Positions 11,577 through 24,719 of a stretch of DNA of 64,000 nucleotides are shown here, piece after piece. The notes below the pieces were generated by a model. The model ran no database searches. It saw only the letters and a program-made list of their open reading frames with translations, and was not told where the DNA came from. Source of the DNA: Gentiana macrophylla (lineage: Eukaryota; Streptophyta; Magnoliopsida; Gentianales; Gentianaceae); the NCBI GenBank assembly GCA_026214975.1, contig CM047813.1, positions 28,776,797 to 28,840,796 of the forward strand. The letters run 5' to 3'. The position numbers were made by a program, and so were the translations under genes. Position 1 is the stretch's first letter. Each line of letters starts with the position of its first letter.

Positions 11577-11815
11577 ATGGCAGCTAAGAAACAAGAAATA
11601 AGTCCTTTCCAGTCCATTCTATGTCCATCCCAATGAGAATCCATCTTTGTTTACTTGTTCAACCATTGATGAATGGCAACAATTATAATCCATGGAAGAT
11701 ATCTATGGAGATGGTGTTAATCACCAAGAATAAGATTGGCTTCATAGACGGCACAATCAAAAGGCCAGAAACAGATTCAGCAGATTTCATGTATGGAGAC
11801 AGTGTGATACAATAG
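11577..11815 (+). pseudogene. copia gag N-terminal region
   Basis: An ATG at 11577 opens MAAKKQEISPFQSILCPSQ and then stops; sense continues in another frame with NGNNYNPWKISMEMVLITKN. The L-x-G-x-N-Y-x-x-W pattern is the start of the copia gag polyprotein (UBN2/DUF4219 type). Further gag sense is scattered to about 12500 with many stops. Confidence 0.7.
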
Positions 11816-13216
11816 TGAGATCATGGATCCTGAATTCTGTGGAAAACACAATTGCACAAAGTTTGATGTATTTCAAGAGTGCACATGCGAGTTTGGAAAA
11901 ATCTTCTTTGCAAGATTTTCTAATGTTGATGCCTTAAGGATTTGAGATCTTCTTGAAGATATGCATTTCTTTGAAGCAAAGTGCGATTCTATCAATCAAT
12001 ATTTCACAAAATTGATTGTTCTATGGGAATAAATTAAGACTATCAGGCATGCATGTCGAACTTGTTCTTATGATCCTCAATGTCATTTGCAATGTAATCG
12101 GCACTCTAATGGATCATATAAATTTGAACATGTCATGAAATTCCTTAAAGGTTTAAGGGATGAATTCGAACCAATGGTTTCACAGCAATCTTGATGGTGC
12201 CTTTTCCGAATCCATGATGCCTTTGATATGGAAACAAAATTTGAGAGGCAGGAGTTATATGTGGCTAACAAGGCCAAGAATCAAGATTCTATGATTCTCT
12301 TGTCACAAAATAATGGACAGAGAGCAAAACCAAGCGATCAATGAGACCAAGTTACGTGGCTCTTTGTAAATCTGAACCTAGAAATCCCAAGAAGATCCAA
12401 TGAAGTTTATGTGAATTTAATGGTATCTGAGAGGAGACTTGTTACAAGAAACATGGCTATCCTCCTGGTTTCAAATCAAAAAGGGCTAATTTGGTAGAGG
12501 AAGAACAATCGTGAGAAGAAGATCAGGCCCAAAATAGGTACATTGGACCGAGGTTTCCAAATCTCCTTTGCCACGACAAGCTGTTGATGGCTCTGCTTTG
12601 AGTTCGATCCTCCTAGACATCTTTGGATTTGCCATTGGACAACTCTTTGAGATTGTTACACACTACTCACACACCTGCAGGGGCCAGGTGATATAAATTT
12701 AGTAAGATACATACAATGGATCTTGGACTCTCGATGCCACGAGATCATATTGTAGGATCATTAGATACATTAAGTAATCCAAAATCTTCATTTGATATAA
12801 AAATGGGGTTACCTAATGGAAATAATGTTATCGTTACACATATAGGACAAGTAAAGGTAAACCTCATTTGGTCTACATGATGTTTTTTCGCATCCCTGGT
12901 TTTAAATATAATCTTTTATCCTTACCTTCTTTATTAATAATACAAAAGGTCACGGTGTTTTCTGGCGACAAGTGTGTTTTTTCTTGAGGACAAGAACAAG
13001 AAAATGATTGGTTGATTGAATTACACGAGAGGACTCTATGTCATGTATCAACCAATCGAGACATTCTCATGTTAATGTTGTACATAATCACACTTTATCG
13101 ATAGATTAGATGATGCCCTTTTATGGCACTTCTGACTATGACACTTGCCAAATAAGAGGTTGCAAGTCATTAGCTTCTGATCTGCGATGTCAAATTTTGC
13201 GATCATGATCTTTGTT

Positions 13217-13990
13217 ATGTTTGCCTATGGCCAAATTAAAGAAAAAACATTTTCCATTAAGTACAATTGTTGTAAATGTTGTTTTTGATCTTGTTCATAT
13301 GGATATTTGGGGTCTTTGAAACAACACTTTGTGAATGGGCAATAATAATTTCTTCTTGTTGTAGATGATTTTTCTAGATTTACTTGGGTTTTTCTTATGA
13401 GGCACAAATCTAAAGCTTACGACCTTGTTAAATCTTTTGTTAAATTTGCTTCTACTCAATTTCACAAAGTTATTAAAGTTATTAGATCGACAATGGGTGA
13501 GTTCCAACTCATTGACTTTTATGTTTACTAGGGCATCGGACATCTTATGTCATCGACACACTGAACAAAATGGCATTGTTGAAAGAAAACATCGACATCT
13601 CTTTGAATGTTGCTTAAGGGGCGAGGTTCAGAGTAATTTACCCATTGAATATTGGGGTTTACATCTTTTACAAGCTTTAAAATTAATAAATGTTTACCTA
13701 CACCCTCTGAAGGAAAGCACTCCACGTGAGGTGCTTTATGGTATGTTTAAGGTTTTAGTTTGCTTAGTTTTCTCTTGCACACTTGTGATAGAGGAAAAAA
13801 TTTGACTCAAGATGTAGGATTTGTGACTATCTTGGAAATTCAAACACGTCCAAGGGTGCTATTCTTTTAGACATTACCAACAAAGATATCTTTGTTGCTA
13901 GAAATACTCAATTCCATGAGACTTATTTTCCTCTATTTCAACATGTATTGGGAAAGGATAGATATCTTTAGCGATATGCCCGTTCATTTA
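13217..13990 (+). pseudogene. copia integrase region
   Basis: Translation gives a pre-integrase tail, then LVHMDIWGSL and VVDDFSRFTWVFLMRHKSKA (about 13280-13410). Then come HTEQNGIVERKHRHL and LPIEYWGLHLLQALKLIN (13555-13690), typical integrase core motifs. Frames change and one stop interrupts. Integrase joins the cDNA ends to host DNA; this copy cannot be functional. Confidence 0.8.
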
Positions 13991-14249
13991 CGATAATGGA
14001 CATTTTTGTGATCTGTTGAATGAGTCGGTGAGACCCGACCGGACACTGAGTCGATTCGGTTGAGCCATCAATGAAGAGCATGCACCAGTTAATCAGGCAC
14101 CTGAACCCACACAATTAAGAAGGTCCACAAGAACAAGGAAATCACCAACCTTTTTATCAAGAAGGTGCTCATCTCACATTCGCGGACCCCCCTTTCTTGA
14201 GTGAAGTCATGAGCACGGAAAATCTCTCGGCGATTATGCAAGATTCATT

Positions 14250-14990
14250 AATGCTATTGATGCTATTAAGAAGCCTAAGACTTACAATCAATCCATCAAG
14301 CATGATGAATGGAAAGAAGCAATGCAAAAAGAGATTAAAACTCTACAAAAGACTCATACATGGGAGATAGTTGATCTGCCCTCAGACAAGAAGCCCATTG
14401 GGTGCAAATGGGTATACAGAATCAAATACAACCCCAATGGTTCAGTAGAGAGATATAAAGCTAGACTAGTAGCAAAAGGCTACACTCAAACATATGGGAT
14501 TGATTGTCAAGAAACTTTTTCTCCTATTGTCAAGATTATTACAGTCATTACATTATTTGCAGCAGCGGCAGCTAATAATTGGCATGTACATCATATGGAT
14601 GTCAATGCTGCCTTCTTACATGGAGATCTTCATGAAGAAAGTATATATCACGATTGCCACCAGGTTGTGCGACAACTAAACCAAATCAAGTTTGCAGATT
14701 AACCAAATCAACTGTATGGCCTCAAACAAGCGGATGGCGTGGGCGCAAGTTAAATGAGTTTTGGAAGCTCGAGGTTTCATTCGATCTAAAAATGACAATA
14801 GATTATTTACAAAAGGATCGGGGCGAGTCTTTTATTGCTTTGTTGGTCTATGTAGATGATATCATGGCGGCAAGCCCGATAAGCTTGATTAATTCGGCCG
14901 AGGTGAAGGATGCCTTACATCGACAATTCACTATTAAAGATCTTGGAAAATTAAGATATTTCTAGGCATTGAAGGCTGCTAGAACTCCTG
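14250..14990 (+). pseudogene. copia reverse transcriptase (RVT_2)
   Basis: The 14322-14702 frame carries GCKWVYRIKYNPNGSVERYK, ARLVAKGYTQTYGIDCQETF and MDVNAAFLHGDL. The next frame, 14654-14965, carries the catalytic box LLVYVDDIM. A frameshift near 14655 separates them. The YVDD catalytic residues are preserved, but the region around YGLKQAP is damaged. Confidence 0.85.
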
Positions 14991-15100
14991 TTTGGCATAT
15001 CAATTTCTCAAAGAAAATACACTCTTAATATCTAGAAGAATATGAATTTTTTGGAGCAAAGCACTTAAGAACACTATGGAGTCAGGCAAACTTTACTGAT

Positions 15101-15480
15101 ATGGTGATTCACCACTTTTGGAAGACAACACGCTTCTGGATCATTAGTAGGCAAACTTATCTATCTTACTTTTACGGACCAGCTATTGCCTTTGCGATTC
15201 GACAATTGAGTCAATTTCTTGACACTCCTACTAAAAATCATATGAAGCCGGCCACCACAATTTCTTTGAGATATCGAAAGCCAACCCTGGTCAAGGAATC
15301 TTGTTTCCGACAAACAATGATCTTGTACTCAAAGGATTCTGAGACAATGATTGAAATTTGGTTGTCTGAAACAAGAAAATCAATATCATGCTACATGATG
15401 TTCCTAGGAGATGTACCAATCTCTTAGAAGGGAAAGAAACAAACTACTATAGCAAGAAGTTCTTCAGAGGCTGATCGTTG
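15101..15480 (+). pseudogene. copia RNase H region
   Basis: Translation gives PAIAFAIRQLSQFLDTPT, which corresponds to the conserved RPDI-x-FAV-x-x-LSQF segment that follows copia RT. Scattered RNase H sense runs to about 15470. It is degraded. Confidence 0.6.
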
Positions 15481-17187
15481 TTCTTCATGTTACAAGTATT
15501 GAATTCAATAATTTTTATGGTTGTTTTAATTAGGATTCATGAGAATATCCAAGCAAAAAGCCGAACAGTGTAATATGTCTTTGAGCGTGATGGAAGCGTG
15601 AGTGTAAGTGGCCTTTCTGTATTACCGATTCATGTTTGACATTTCGGATTCTTTATATAAATTAGTTGTTTTGATTCTTTGTTGAGCAAAAAATTGACAG
15701 AATGAATATATGTGATATGTTTAGCATCTCTACTTATCAAAGGTGCAAAGGAGGAATGAGAAAATAAATTGTTGTCAGGAATATGAAATTAATCACTTCT
15801 GTGGTTTTGTTGTTTTATCTACATGTGTTGTTAACCATAGAGAAGAAGAGTGTGGAAATCCGAATCATTAAAGTTGCCGCACAACGCCTTGAGAGTGTTG
15901 TTCAAAGGTATAAAAATTCTTCAGATTAAAGTATTTATTTCAATTAATTTCCATCACCTTTTTGCATTTTTGGCTACCTGCATTATGGTTTTTGCTCAAA
16001 CAAGTTTGTTATACCGTCGTTTGTTGGTGTTGTGTTTATTATTCATTCCATCCTAAAAAAGATTGATGGGTTGGATTTACATTTACTCATAGGTATGTCT
16101 GATTAAGGGACTCATTATTTTGCCAATTAAAGTATTTCAAATGGAGATATTTGTGAAGTAAGATAATGAGACCTTGACAATCAGCTTTTACGTGGGAAGA
16201 AATTGAAATTTGTAGTGATTTGTTGGTTTATCCGATGATAATTTCTTTGTGGTAGTTTTATTATATTTTGAATAAGAAATTAAAGCATGATAACTTTTGT
16301 TTGGTTATTTTGTGATGATGTGATATAGCTAGCTACGAGTTTAGCAATGGAAAACGGTGAAAAGAGAATTAGATGAAGGAAATTTTATCGTTATTCGTAC
16401 GATAACTTTTGTTTGCTTTTTACTTAATATTATCATTATTCGTACAAATTATTTGTTCTTTATTTTATTTTATCTATGCATTGCGTCTATCTCATGCATA
16501 GCTTTGGTGTTTAGCTAGATCCGAGCGATTAATCTTTTGTCGATCCCAACAAACTCATATACATATATGTCAAAGTCGAATTGATATGATTCGCATTTAT
16601 CTAATGAAATATTATGTGCTAATATTAACTAAATTCATAATAAAGCTGTCATATTTTCATGTGTGTAAAATTGTATGTATGTAGTATAGAACCAGATATA
16701 TTTAAGGGAATAGCAGAAATATTTAAATGATTGAGTTGAATAATGATCTTTTGAAACTTTTGCATAAAGGAAAAGCTATTTATTATTAATCGAAATTGAC
16801 TTGTGTTGAAATTATTTATTTAAATTAGCTTTTAGAAATTCATTTATGAAATTCATTAATTTTCAAAATTAATTTATCGAAATTCATTTGATTTTAGGGA
16901 TTACATTTGTTTGTCTTTCATTATAAAAATTATCACGAGATGTCTTATCACTTATAAAAATATGTAAATAGGTATCGTATTTCTTAAAAATATTAAGATT
17001 GTATCATTATTTTACAATTTCCTATATATTTAATATCTTGCTTAGTGCGTCATGTGTGAGATAAAATCTTAGTATATATAGATATATAAAGATAAATATA
17101 ATATCTCTATTATTATATGTAGGTGGCGTGTAGATAGATGTAGAAATCAGTACTACATAGTCTACATAGATTAGTACATATTATGGT

Positions 17188-17289
17188 GCTTATTAATTTT
17201 ATTTTGTTAATGATTTATTTATTTTATTTATTGATGATGCTTATTAATTTTATTTTGTTAATGATTTATTTATTTTATTTATTGATGAT
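17188..17289. repeat. tandem duplication, 51-bp unit, two copies
   Basis: The unit beginning GCTTATTAATTTTATTTTG is repeated immediately, with period 51 and essentially no differences. This points to a recent slip. Confidence 0.9.
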
Positions 17290-18032
17290 TGAAAATAGAG
17301 ATTGAGGAAAAGAATGACAAAAAATTAAAATGAATAAATAGAAACCTTATTTTTTTTTAGTTGCAAAAAATAAGCAATTTCAGACAGAATGAAATTCTGG
17401 CTTTTATAGAGCGTGGCGCCTATATCTTAGTAAAGCGCTTCATTTCTGCTTCAGGTATGTTTTGTTTTGTTTTTGTTTTTTTTTTTTTTCTTGACTTGTC
17501 AAGTAGCTTTTGATTCTATTTCCGATCATCGAAATTTTTCACCAAAATTCATATTTTTGCTCTTTAATTTGAGCCCAAATCGATACCCTTCCGGCGTAAA
17601 TTTTGAAAGCCGAAAAAATATTTGTATTAACGGGCGTTTTCTTATAAGCGACCGTAACTTTTAATTTAGAACACCGATCATCAAAATTGTTTCACCAAAG
17701 TTCATTTTTTTATCTTCATTTTGAGACATCATTTGATACCTTTTCGACGTAGTATTTGAAAGCGAATTTAATCGCGGCATTTACACTAATGATGTCGATG
17801 TCGATTAAAATGATGTCGATGTCAGGCTCGTTTAAGGCTTGATTCAAGTGACTACTTCAACCTGGCTCATATAAGGCTCATTTAAGGCTTAATTTAAGTA
17901 ATTAACTATTAAGCTATGTCAAGTTTATGTGGTTTTGATTGATAAAAGGAATAGCATAGATTAAGCTGGATTAAGGTGTGGTGTTTATAACATGCGTATT
18001 CGATTAGTTGATCACTTGAATTAAGCTTTAAA

Positions 18033-18140
18033 AGGTACATCGGACTAAAGGTAATACATAGAAGATCAATACAACATCACTATAGATTTAGTACAATAGG
18101 TACATCATACTAAAATGTAATACATAGAAGATCAATACAA
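18033..18140. repeat. direct repeat, 65-bp spacing
   Basis: AGGTACATC...TAATACATAGAAGATC occurs at 18033-18074 and again at 18098-18140 with a few substitutions. Confidence 0.8.
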
Positions 18141-18534
18141 GCTTGAAGCGATCGAACTATCGGCCAAATTATAAGAAGGATATTCAAGTTCAAAGAACTA
18201 AATTATCATGCTGGAATTCACAAGTCTTTGAATTACAAGTTGATGGCGTATGAACTAGGCCTATACATTACATGATGATATAATGTACATCAAAAACCTC
18301 GGCCACACCAAGGCACCTGATAAACCTATGAACTAGGCCTATCTATTGCATTAAGGCACACGATATCGATGTCGATGCTCGATGCTCGATGTGTCGATTA
18401 CATAGTATCGGGCTTAAAATGACTCTCCTTTCGGTTTTTGTTTTAAGGTCTATATCCTCAAGTCCTTGATATAAGCGAATGTCTTAACTACAGTTCAAGT
18501 ACTCATATTTACTTAACACCGAGCATGTTTGATA

Positions 18535-18678
18535 CTACTTTTCTTTAGGATCATTTCTTTTAGGCCTTTTCTTGTTCTTGGGTTCAATCACATTAGGCCA
18601 CTTGTTCTTGGCCATGCAATTTGCATTCATGAAAAATTCTTCAAAAGGCGTATCCAGTCGCCTTTTCAACACGTTCAT
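18535..18678 (-). other. short minus-strand coding-like frame, unknown
   Basis: A 47-codon frame on the minus strand gives LDTPFEEFFMNANCMAKN and a lysine-rich tail, KNKKRPKRNDPKEK, before TAG. Composition and codon use look more protein-like than other frames here, so it may be an exon remnant or captured gene fragment. I do not recognise it, and there is no upstream frame or clear splice signal to extend it. Confidence 0.25.
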
Positions 18679-20193
18679 CAAATAGTAACTGAATCGGAGA
18701 TTTCTTGCTTATTAACCTCTGCTTTACTATCCATTTTATTAATACGGAGTAACGACTTGAACAAGGCGGGATTCGGCGATTTTGTCTCGATAGAAGATGA
18801 TTTACTCTACAAAACATCAAATTGATTGTCGGAAGATTCTAAGCTTGAATTCACCTACCCTAGTTACTAGAATCATTAGATAACATCATCAAACACATAG
18901 CCACTATTTATGTGATCTTGCTCATCAATCTCAAAACCGAAGAGGAATTACCATTTTACTAAACACACGAGAAGGCGCAATACATTATTCAATTAATTAC
19001 GCTATATTACACTTACAAGATTCAAACAAAATTATCAAAGTTCAACACTGCGAAATTTCTATCAAAAAAAAAACTAGATTCAAACAAAATTATCAAACAA
19101 AATAAAATGGATAGTGAAATAATATAGTTGCTTTAACACAAGAAGACAACACGAGAAAGAAACATATGCATTGGCAAACAAAAGACAACACAAAAAAATC
19201 AATAAAGAAATATGTTGTTGAAGGACTTTTAGTTGAGACCAATAAAGAAAGGAATAATCGAAAGGAGAAGAAACAATAAAAGATCAAGAAGGTCAAGGCA
19301 CATCTTTGAAATGTTTGGAGCCGATTTCAATGGAAGAGAGTTCGAACACGGCGGCGAGTGGTGCGAGATGGCGACCATGTGTGTTTGAATTGCTATTGAA
19401 GCTCTGAGATGCAGCAGATGAGAATAGCGTATGATTAATGGTGGCGGAGGCAGTTGAGCATGATGAAGAAGTAGTTGAAAATGAAGATCATAATCAAACG
19501 GTGATCAAAACGGTGGCGGTAGTGAGAATAACGAATAAGAAACTCAAGAACCGAAGAACACAAACAACACGAGTAGCCATGGAAAAACTAGCAAACATCG
19601 GATCGAGCATGATGAAGAAGTTGCTAATCGAATCAAAATGATCAATCAACTCAAGAACCGAAGAACAACCACGAAAGCCTTGGGAAAGCGAGCAAAGGTC
19701 AGTTGAAGGATGAAGATACACACGTATAGCAAATGATCAAAAAGTTGAGAAGCGGCATAATAAGAATGTGGTTAATAAAGAAGAAGATGTTGATAAGGAA
19801 AATGATCAAGCGGTTGATGGGCATAACAACATGATTAATAAAGAAGATCAAAAGGATGAGGTTATGGGCATAACAATATGGGTGATAAAGCCAGATCAAA
19901 AGCAGAGGTTATGAACAAAAAGAGGATAAATGGAAGCTATGTAATGAAGCAATTTGGTGCAGTTACTTACCATGTTTGGATAATGAAGATTTGCAATTAA
20001 GGAGAAAAAGTGGACTAGAAACTAATATTTTCCTTGAAAAGGTTAAATTATGGAGGAAACACTTTTAAAGGAAACACCTTGAGGAGGAACACTATCGTGA
20101 AAAACAAGCTAATAACTTTTAGTATAGTAAAGATATGGTGTGTATTGTGTGGAGCAGGAGATTCTATTATGAAGACTCCCCTGTGAGGAGTCA

Positions 20194-20293
20194 NNNNNNN
20201 NNNNNNNNNNNNNNNNNNNNNNNNNNNNNNNNNNNNNNNNNNNNNNNNNNNNNNNNNNNNNNNNNNNNNNNNNNNNNNNNNNNNNNNNNNNNN
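20194..20293. other. assembly gap (100 N)
   Basis: Exactly 100 undetermined bases, the conventional size for a scaffold gap of unknown length. Sequence on the two sides should not be assumed contiguous. Confidence 0.99.
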
Positions 20294-20730
20294 CTCATTT
20301 CTATTTTCTTTTTTCGCTGGTACTTGCCTTATAGGTAAGTTATCAATTTTTCTTGCTATCTTTTCGAGTTATTTTCTATTTTCGTTAGTTGATGACCGGA
20401 AGTGGTAAGGCCCCACTCACTCTTATAAGCCTGAGTTAAACACGGAAGGCGCTTTAGAAGCGGGTGGTGATGCATTATCGGTCCAGGAAATCCTGACGGA
20501 GAATCATCATCAAATCAAAATACGGAAATGGTTTGAAACCAGTGATGAAACACTGAACAAGGGCTAGATCATGCTCAGAGCATGGCCAAAATCTTAATCG
20601 AGATCTACCAATACCAAATAACCAGAATAGAAATAATCAAAATCGAACCGAACAATCGTAATAATAACCCACCAAATCCGAGACCTATTTGTGATCGACC
20701 TTAGAATAAACCACTAATAATCCAATTCGT

Positions 20731-21183
20731 TTACCTAATGAAGGAGCAAATAATTTTGAAATAAAATCTCATCTTTTTGGTTTAATTGACACAAGAGCCC
20801 AATTTCAAGGAGAAGATGATGAGGATCCACATCATCATCTCTATCTTTTCGAAGAATTGTGTAATATAGCCAAAAGTCAAGGTGCTCATCGAGAACTAAC
20901 GAGGATGTCTATGTTTCCTTTTTCTTTAAAAGGAAGAGCACGAGATTGGTTTCTGTCACTTCCACATCATTCATTGACAAGTTGGGAGGAGATTCAAACC
21001 GAGTTCTTAAAGCAATATTTTACTCCTGGAAAAAAATTGGAATTAATAGTCGAGATTGCTAACTTTAAACAAGGATCTGAAGAAACGCTCGGGAATGCTT
21101 GGGAAAGATTTAAAAAGTTATTACGAGCTTGTCCCGATCATGGTTATTCCTTAGAAATGCAAATCCAACTTTTCCGTAAGTAA
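20731..21183 (+). pseudogene. Ty3-type gag (retrotrans_gag) domain
   Basis: The open frame includes FEIKSHLFGLIDTRAQFQG, then SLKGRARDWFLSLPHHSLTS, WEEIQTEFLKQYFTPGKK and then ETLGNAWERFKKLLRACPDH. This is the capsid-domain pattern of plant Ty3 gag, with the conserved A-x-x-W-F/L core. It ends at TAA 21181-21183, and gag sense goes on in other frames with many stops, so it is dead. The product would form the virus-like particle. Confidence 0.85.
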
Positions 21184-22574
21184 ATTAAGGAAAGACTCAC
21201 GCGTGATATATAGATCATGCATGTGGTGGTTCGTTAATGATGATGAAGCCCAAATAGTTTACGATGCTATAGAAAGATTTCCAAAATAACAGAATGTGAA
21301 ACCGGTTCTAGCACAAGAAAAGTAGCTTTTGCAGGAGAATGTACACGAATACGGAAGTTCTAGCACACTTGGAGAATTTGAGTAGGAAATTGACGGCTTA
21401 TTAGCCAAGAAACTATAAACTCGAGAAAATATCATACCGAATGACTACTCAAATCATGATAATGTGTCATTAGGGATGGAAGAACAGAAGGCTATTCAAG
21501 GGAAAATGTGAGTTTTTAAAGCACATAGAGGAATTTGAGCGACGCGTATTCAAACTCGTTTAATGCTTTTAGAAGAGATCACCCTATTTTTCGTTGGTAT
21601 GAAATCCACAGTAAGCAAGGACAACCACCGTATCCAATCCATTAGATAAGAATCCATATCAAGTTTATCAAGGAGATCCCTCAAATCGAACCTACAATCA
21701 TTACCTGATCATATCCACAATATACCACTCAAAGCATACCAGTCACCCAAAAGTTCAACTCATCCTGCAGAGGAGTTGATAAATGGGAGAAATTAATGGA
21801 AAATATGATGGGTATGATATCTACTCAAGCTCGGAATATGGAAACCATGATGACTTCTATAGGTAAAGTCACTAAGGATATGAGTACGCGTTGAAAACAT
21901 CTATAAGTGGACATGATACCGAATGAGAATTGTAGAAGCTTCATTCACGGAATTTGGAATATCACTTGAGTAGAGGTAGAACGTAAAAACAAGTAGACCT
22001 CCAGGAGGATTATCAAGTAATACCGAAAGGAACCCGAGAGAGGTAAAAGCATTATTACTAGAAGTGGAAGTATCTGTGGAAGTAATGGATTAGAAAACTT
22101 GGATATAGTGAAGTAGGGAATGATTTAGATGGTAAATTTGAAAAGGATATGGAAAATAAACCGAATTCACTAAAGAGGAAGAGGACATTATTGAAGATTT
22201 CCTAAGACAAAGCAGTACATATTGAACTGAAAGTGAGAATGAGGATTGGGTCAAGTTCTAGAATATTGAAAAATCCAAGATCGAGTGATCTCGAGGACCT
22301 TGTTCAATGAAGCGAGGATGAAAAGGAATCAAGTTTGAAAGGGCCAATTCAAATCGAACCTTATCCGGCTCAACCCAAATTCACCTCGGTTCAATCTGAT
22401 AGGGTAGCACCACATCCAGTGCATATTTTGAAGAAAAAGGTACAGAATGATGACACACAGTGTCCTCAAAAGGCACAATCATTCGAGGAAGCTTTACCAT
22501 CTTCGTCTAACGACAAGGGTAAGGAAGTGGAAGTATACATTCTAACCCTACTTTAATTGATCTTGAATCACTTC

Positions 22575-22836
22575 CCTCTTCCCCGATAGAGGAAATCAAA
22601 AAGATGAAGTTGGATAAGAAGTATGCACATTTTATTGACACTTTTCGGCACTTAACTATTAATATCCCTTTCATCGATGTTCGTAAGGGAGAGCTTAGTT
22701 TGGGAGTGAATAATGAGCGCGTTGTCTTCAACATTTACATTTCATTGAAATATCCATGCACTACACTAGAATCTTGTTCTTGTGTGAACACTTTGTGTCC
22801 CCTTGTTGTGGATCGTACTAACATGCAAGGTAATTG
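22575..22836 (+). pseudogene. gag-to-protease junction fragment with internal deletion
   Basis: The frame reads KYAHFIDTFRHLTINIPF, the Athila/Tat motif that normally precedes a conserved gag-tail segment. It passes directly into IDVRKGELSLGVNNERVVFN, which normally ends the protease domain. The roughly 200 or more residues expected between them, including the protease active site, are missing. This is a clean in-frame internal deletion typical of non-autonomous copies. Confidence 0.65.
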
Positions 22837-24719
22837 AAGAAGATGACTCAGCAATAATGTGGAAGCTCACAAAACGAAAGCTCAAAAATCAAAGGAAAAG
22901 GTCAAGAATCGTTGGATTCGACGGAATTTATCTCGCTTTCATGTTGGAGACCGGTATTGAAGAAGGATGCAGTGCGTGAGGATGACCCACCACCAGTGCC
23001 TTAAAAACTGAAGCACGGTAAAGTCTGGCTATAGACTATAAATGTAGTCAATGACGGGTACTATCCTTCCTTTTTACTCCTTAAGCATTTATTTTTAGTG
23101 GATTATGTGCTTAATTGTTACGTGCTTTTGTGAGTAATTGTTAGAAGTATCCCGTTTTGTTTAGTATATTATATTAGTTAATCCTTATCATTTTGGTCGA
23201 GCAAACGACGTTAACCAAAAGCGCTACCGGGAGGCAGCCCGTAAAAATGTTAAATATAATAATTACTCATACTTTGGATGATACTTTGGTAATACTTCGG
23301 ATTGATTTTCATTTTTTTTTCACCAAGTCTTAGGATGAATGTTTGAATGACATTAAATGGGAACGATTAGGTGGTTATCCGAAAATCCCGAGAGAAAGCA
23401 AAGAGAAAATTCAAATGCATCATTTCTTGGACTAAGGTTGATAGAACGATTTGAAATAACCTCGAGGATCCGGGTATAAAAGACTCGAGTTAATACTTTG
23501 CCATACGTTACATTTCATGATCTAGTCTGCTTTAAATTTCAAATAACGTGTGACATGTATTAGTTCAAATACTATGGAATTGAGGAGGTCATAACTTTAA
23601 CCCACCCACCCACCCATTTCATCATCCGGTATTTGTTTTGACTTGTTTTAGTGCACCATTGCTTTCCCAACAACTTATTTACACTCACTTTACATTGGGG
23701 ACAATGTAAGTTCGTAAGTGGGGAGTGGAGTCGTTGGTCTAGCAATGAAGTTAATGTTTATTTTGTATCAATAAATCTCTTAGTTTTCGATTTTTTTCGA
23801 GCATTATTTAGTTGATTAAAATAAACTGTATAAGGTATATATTTCATGGATTTGAAGATGTAATGATCAATTTGGATGTGTATAACCAATGTGAACCGTA
23901 AGTGCATTGTAATTCCAAATATATTTGTGTAACATGAATTCCTTCACGTAAGCCTTTGATATTGAAACGAAAATTTTAAACTGTATCCATTTAGTATCCT
24001 AGTGGTTATTCTAGATAATAACAGTAACTTAGTACCTAACTTTTGAACGTGTACTGTGAATATCTGAAGGTTTGAATGTGATAGAAAGGATATAAGTTAA
24101 GGAAGAATACCAAAATAAGATGAACTATTTATATGTCGGTTGTAGCTACCAATGATTTGAGTGCGATGAGGGCGTTATCACGAAGCGTCCCATATCACTA
24201 TGAGGTTTAAAAGCTCCCGACTGCCTGATGATAGTAGTCCAGCTAGGGTGTTATCACGAAACATCCTATTGCTGGGAATGAAGGCATATGCTACACATGT
24301 GAAAGTAAGCTCATCAAAAAAAAAAAAAAAAAAAAAATGGTTAAGCATGGTTGAAAATTTAGTTATCTTCTGACTATCCCCAGTATAAACTGAATGATAT
24401 GCTTTAGGGATTATCCTAATAAGTACACGGGAGAACTTTGTGTGGAATGCTCTCGCTATACCTAGGAAAGTTATTAGGGTCGTCTGAATGGATATTTGTG
24501 TGTTTGCTTGAATTATTCAAGAGAGGATAGTGGAAATTGAAAAGGCTTGTCACACACACACTCTGCTATACATTTATATTAAGGTTAACGCAGTTGTAAT
24601 TCTAAAGGTTGCAGATCTGGTTGTCCCTTACATCTTAGATCTTCATGAATTTATCTCTCATTCATTTTGTTTTATCGCTTATTTTGCTCGAGGGCGATCA
24701 AAAGCGAAGTGGGGAGTTG

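Larger units (their letters stand above)
11019..15480 (+). mobile_element. Ty1/copia retrotransposon, decayed, 3' LTR not found
   Basis: The domain order is gag, integrase, reverse transcriptase, RNase H, with integrase before RT, which defines the copia type. A 5' LTR is recognisable, followed by a degenerate Met-tRNA-type primer site, TTGTATCGAGC. Stops and frameshifts break every domain. No second copy of the LTR is evident after the RNase H region, so the element is 3'-truncated or its 3' LTR has diverged beyond recognition by eye. Confidence 0.8.
15481..20193. other. AT-rich intergenic region, no convincing gene
   Basis: Beyond the short tandem repeats and the doubtful minus-strand frame listed separately, nothing is recognisable. 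Cytosine-guanine words such as GATGTCGATGTCGAT recur at 17785-17825 and 18365-18400. Around 19440-19690 a block with CATGATGAAGAAGT and AAGAACCGAAGAAC occurs twice in diverged form, which could be a degraded tandem repeat. An assembly gap ends the region. Confidence 0.5.

Noticed and set aside
20135..20338. ORF across the N gap
   Set aside because: It exists only because Ns are read through; the two sides are not known to be contiguous.
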